From Eimeria necatrix (lineage: Eukaryota > Apicomplexa > Conoidasida > Eucoccidiorida > Eimeriidae): DNA of 11,909 bases. The position numbers were made by a program, and so were the translations under genes. Position 1 is the first letter of the stretch, and each line of letters opens with the position of its first letter. Positions 8,001-11,909 of this stretch are shown here, in pieces. The DNA is taken from the NCBI RefSeq assembly GCF_000499385.1, contig NW_013651880.1, positions 1 through 11,909 of the forward strand. Direction: 5' to 3'. The notes below the pieces were generated by a model. That model was not told the DNA's origin. It saw only the letters and a list, made by a program, of their open reading frames with translations, and ran no database searches.

Positions 8001-9430
8001 ATCTCAGAGTCAGCATTCTTCTCCTGTTGGTATTTGGAGTAGCTCTCACGATCTGCCAGTAACCAGCGATTCCAACAGTGCTATCGATGTAAGATGAACA
8101 AAAGCCACGTTTTCTCCTAGCAAGTTTGGAACTCCGGCAAAGAACAGCTGCAGCAAACAAACGCAGTGAGAGAAAACAACCGTGAATGTTGAACTACCTT
8201 TGACCACTAGACTGCTAGATTGCCAGTATTGTTGCGGATTTTGCTGATGTGAATACACATGTTCCACTTGGATGTGCAAAGCTGGTTAAAGTGGCAATCA
8301 GGAAATCTCAGAGATCATCCACTTTGTTTACGTATTACTGGTCAGTACTCTTCACATGCATAGCGATTATGCACTTCTGAAAAAACACACTATCTGCGTG
8401 CATACGGCACTTAAAAAGCGCTTATCAACTGCGGAGAAAGCCAGCGTGGCACGGAGCAAAATAATAAAATGTCAAATTCAACATGATGCAAGGAAATCGC
8501 ACAAGTTATTAAATCCTGATGACGTCGAACGCCGTGAAAACTACTGGAGGAAGATATCGTCATCTGTTTCATCTGAAACGTTTTTTTCCGTACAAGCGAG
8601 TTCAGCAAGACAGACGGGCTTATTTTGTTCACAATAGTCCTGGAGTGCCCGTAATCAAGACTTTCACGTCTTCGAAACCCCATACATACCACCTGCATTA
8701 TTTGGCGAATATGGACAGCACAGAATGGGTCAGAACACCGGCATTACAACGAATCATTGCACCTAGCACAAGTTGTCAGCAGTGCCTCTGCGAAGGGCAC
8801 TAGTTTTACTCACTACCTATGTGAAAGCCAGGGAATCGACCGTGGCATCGAAGGCTATCAGTTGTTCAAACGCTTTCCAAAATCATGAAGCAAATATTAA
8901 GTGTGGATCTTTGGACGTTTCGTGTTGGCCACATATCTGAGACGGTAAAGTTGATGGGGGCCTACAACCTGAAAAAGGTAATTATAGTCAGTAAAAGGAT
9001 CGGGAAGCTTTGGAGAGCCTGCGAGTCAATCTGCAAAGTGCATTGCTGCAAAAATGATGCGTGTAAACTTAATATACACGTTTGCCCGGTATTTTCAGAT
9101 TTTCCCTGCTCGTACGATCTGTGGCAAATATGCATTAAAGCGAGACATAAGTGCTGTTCATAGAGTCTAGATTTAGAAAATATCATTAAAATGGCAAGTT
9201 TACATTCACTCACGTTTCTCTTATGGTTACTGATGAAATTCTGAAGTCACAGCGAGAAAAACTATTTGTTTGTTAGGTGGACACAATGCTGGCACGCTCA
9301 ATAGGACGGGGGACTCAAGCACAGTCACGAAATGCGCACGAGCTGAGGTTGTCCACGAAGACGATAGAGCGTTATAATATAGTTGCTCCTCGCAAGTGAA
9401 AATACCCTTTGAGCTTTTCCTACAGCTTAG
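8001..9430. other. Non-coding sequence with a cysteine-rich open frame
   Basis: No gene is supported. Overlapping plus-strand frames at 8356-8637 (93 codons, charged) and 8519-8803 (94 codons) and a minus-strand frame at 8411-8698 occupy the same bases and cannot all be real; none resembles a known family. The frame at 8885-9163 is described separately because of its composition. A short hairpin, GTTTCA-TC-TGAAAC at 8566-8579, is within chance expectation. Confidence 0.55.
8885..9163 (+). other. Cysteine-rich 92-codon open frame, coding status unproven
   Basis: The frame opens with ATG at 8885, with A at -3 as in a good eukaryotic start context. The N-terminal 45 residues are ordinary. From about residue 46 to the end there are ten cysteines, two of them as CC pairs, in roughly 47 residues, where random sequence would give one or two. 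Secreted arthropod cysteine-knot or toxin-like peptides can look like this, but there is no signal peptide at the start and the spacing fits no family I recognise. The length is within chance expectation, and the cysteine count was noticed after the fact. Confidence 0.12.
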
Positions 9431-9730
9431 AATCTATTTAAGCAAACTGAGGGAGTAGATCTGCAACTGCTGAATGGCTCAAAGCTTTTGTCGTCTGAAT
9501 TCAAGAAGCGCATACCTCCGTTGGAAGCGGCAAAACGCCCATCATTCCCGCGTGCAGAGAGCATTCCATCAAATGACTATACGAAACCGCCAGCAAATAC
9601 TAAGAGTGCCGTTATGCTTTATGGGCAGTCTTTGCGAGCCATTGAACCATGGCTAGGTAATGCAGCATTACCTGAGCGGCCACAGGATCGCGCACCATCT
9701 AATGTCCTTCCAATTGTTGCTCATGTTTGA
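9431..9730 (+). other. Proline-rich open frame after an acceptor-like site
   Basis: The frame is open for 99 codons, from just after TAG at 9428-9430 to TGA at 9728-9730. The sequence before it, CTTTTCCTACAGCTTAG (ending 9430), has a pyrimidine tract and AG like a 3' splice site, although the earlier AG at 9424-9425 would lead into stops in the useful frames. The translation is soluble and charged, with about 14 prolines in the last 80 residues, and no domain I recognise. It could be a terminal exon or a fossil transposon piece, but frames of this length are expected several times by chance here. The plus-strand frame 9474-9656 overlaps it. Confidence 0.15.
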
Positions 9731-11152
9731 CTTTCTTTTACCTCTCGCAGTTATAGCAGAGTAGGTATCATATCAGTTTGATGAAATTTGCAGTCGTCCG
9801 TAGTTTCAGTGCACATTTCAGATTTCTGTTGGCGAAAAATAGCATGAAAATTAACCTGCCGTCGGCGCAAGGCGCAGAATCCTTAAGGGCATCTTCATTC
9901 TTTCCTGTCCTGCTCCTGTAGGTTGTTAGGTAAAAGCCCTCAAGAGGCTTACCATAATGCATAGCGCACTAAGTCTTTTAAGTGTGATTAGGCCCGACAA
10001 AGCACGCACCGCCTTGACGAAAAGCAAAGACCGCAACCCCATGTTGAACAGGTAATTGGATAAGAGAAACTTTGGCACTCGCTGAAATTTTCTAAGCATT
10101 GGTGATGGACATTTTCAGGACATAACAGGAAACTTTGCACAGTTTCTTCGAGTTAAGTCTCCTTTGGTGTTGACCCAGACATACGACCTAAATGTCAGAG
10201 CGACTTTCCAAAATGCCATTCATTATTCGCGAGCAGCTTCGCCCGCGAGGTCCAAAAACGACCAGTGGCGTAACTCTATGGCAATGCCAGCATAGCCATG
10301 TGGACTTTCCTCCATCTCGTAGCTTTGAACTAAAATTTGCTTTTCCCTGCTAGCCACCGTGACCACCAGACGCAGGAGCATGTGTCTTCTTGGCGTACTC
10401 CCTGCACAGAGCAATGTATGAAGGGGTATTCATGAAACACTTGCGCAATCGTGACTCAGTATGAGTGCGCTAGTACCGCGTGGACAGCTCCCTAAAGGCA
10501 TGAAGTCTGCACTATTCACTACGATATGTAAAAAGGATTTCTCCTCACCTTAACAAGTTGTGAGCTTCTATCTTACTCGCTGCATAAATTGACAGTCTGA
10601 GCACTCGGCTTCTTTGTCAGCGCCCATACCAGTATGTTAGCGCTTCACAGCTTTTCACTATAATGCAGATGCAGCAGGGGTCAAGCCCTTGTCAATACAC
10701 CTTAGTTTCGTCAGTTTTTCGCTTCGCCGCGTCAACAGCCTTTGGACCCTAGCTATATGCATGCTCCACAGGCCCGCCACGCAAGGCAGATCGAGCATCC
10801 TTTGAAGGCTCCTATTGCTGCGCGTCTTATACCACATCTTTGCCTTTATATTTGATAGAACGGCTCCCGGGAAACGACACAGAGAAGGCTCTTCAGCCCT
10901 AAACGTGCCAGCCCTCAACACTATTAGGTTGGTAAGCTTCCCTACAACCCTGTTGAAGTAGTGCCCGGCTCACAATCTGGTCGAATCAGAGCGTTTGTAA
11001 CTTTTGTTTCGATCCTGATATTCTACTACACGCAAAAGGTCGAAGCTTATAATTAAACTGCATGCGCCATTTAAGAGCGAAGACTTACCCAAGCTTTCTG
11101 AAGTTCTTTCTAGACATGCGTCTAACGCGTATAACCAAAATTAACCAGCATC
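9731..11152. other. Non-coding sequence, nothing recognisable
   Basis: I see no supported gene or repeat here. Open frames do not exceed 87 codons (10658-10921, minus strand) and lack motifs. No notable palindrome or tandem repeat was found. Confidence 0.55.
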
Positions 11153-11909
11153 TTGCCACGCCATGCACGCAGCGCGCATCAACGTCATAGAACAACCGCA
11201 AGGCACTATCACTGTAGGACGTATGGGGGACAAGTCTTTTGCTCTTTCATTGCTTCGGGTGTTCCATTTATTCTCAATAAAACGCTGTTACACTCAAGTC
11301 GCCTCTCGCACCAACTTTGTAGCACGTCACAATTCAACAACACGTTTCATGCAGAAAAATATTGGAAGCCAAAGCAGGATGACGGGACCACAAAGGCATG
11401 GACCCGCGCGCTCCAAATTTCCATCTATTTGCCTGGCTACTTTACATCAAATCAATTTTACGAATATCTCCAAGCAAAGGAAAAAAGTAGGAATCGACTT
11501 AATTCACAATACACTCCTGTGCACAGTTTGATGCGCAGTTCCGCGCAAAACGTCTTTTTTTGCTCTCGACGTGCGTTTAGACGAACTCTTAGCACGGAAG
11601 CGCTACGCACCTAAAAGCACCTCACAAAAGCAATGCTTTGATCATGTGATGATGACCAATCTATATCCCCTAGTATCGAGCCACCATGTCGCGCAAAACT
11701 ACCTGCTTTGTCCACCGTCTCCAGTCAAAGTAGCACCATAACGCACCTCAAGATCTCTGTGCCTCTCACTTTGCATTCACATCAAATGTAACTCACTGCC
11801 CGCGTCAACGAAAAACTGTTATTCGAGGCCAGCTGTTTGAAAAGCCACAAGCACACTGCTGCCAATTCAAAGTCGCACAGCTGCTGCTCAAGCACTCTCC
11901 TGTCATCTG
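11153..11909. other. Probably non-coding; longest open frame of the window
   Basis: The plus-strand frame 11153-11614 is open for 153 codons, the longest in the window, and a second frame (11163-11531, 122 codons) is open over the same bases. The longer translation is rich in Ser, Arg, Thr and His with no hydrophobic core, domain or motif I recognise. Roughly 0.5 frames of this length are expected by chance in 12 kb. The ATG at 11163 belongs to the shorter frame, and the start assigned to the longer one is not a strong ATG context. Bases 11615-11909 show nothing further. Confidence 0.5.

Noticed and set aside
11153..11614. 153-codon open frame as a gene
   Set aside because: About 0.5 frames of this length are expected by chance at this base composition. 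It overlaps a second 122-codon frame and has no recognisable domain.
1..11909. Bacterial or phage accessory region, defence system or CRISPR locus
   Set aside because: There are no gene-dense open frames, no operon structure, no regularly spaced short repeats with unique spacers, and no recognisable defence or mobile-element protein.

Overview
The window reads as non-coding DNA from a eukaryotic genome, either intergenic or long intronic. I found no confident protein-coding gene, no tRNA, rRNA or other RNA gene, no CRISPR array and no recognisable transposon protein on either strand. The longest open frame is 153 codons. At this base composition (roughly mid-40s % GC by eye) a frame of that length is expected about once by chance in 12 kb of six-frame sequence. 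None of the frames shows a domain I recognise, bacterial-style operon spacing or ribosome binding sites. The lack of dense genes argues against a bacterium, archaeon or phage. The style of the DNA, with old diverged tandem repeats in mixed sequence, would suit a large invertebrate genome such as a tick or other arthropod, but that is an impression and not something a marker here proves.

Layout. Bases 1-567 are unremarkable apart from a weak 26-bp duplication (132-183). Bases 568-2166 hold the main structure of the window: a diverged tandem array of about five units of 271-290 bp. The fourth unit is split by about 312 bp of unrelated sequence (1609-1920) and the fifth is truncated. Bases 2167-4190 are unique sequence with one perfect 22-bp palindrome (2757-2778). 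Bases 4191-4342 form a short open frame ending at a perfect consensus 5' splice site, and 14 bp further on is a 59-bp imperfect hairpin (4356-4414). Bases 4415-7880 are featureless except for a 10-bp direct repeat (6862-6884). Bases 7881-8000 are a clean 60-bp tandem duplication carrying TTCCGGAA. Bases 8001-11909 are again plain, with two open frames of unusual composition (cysteine-rich at 8885-9163, proline-rich at 9431-9730) that I cannot claim as genes.

Nothing here indicates genes working together. The useful content is repeat structure: the interrupted array, the hairpin, the palindrome and the 60-bp duplication. No new biological system is supported by the sequence.
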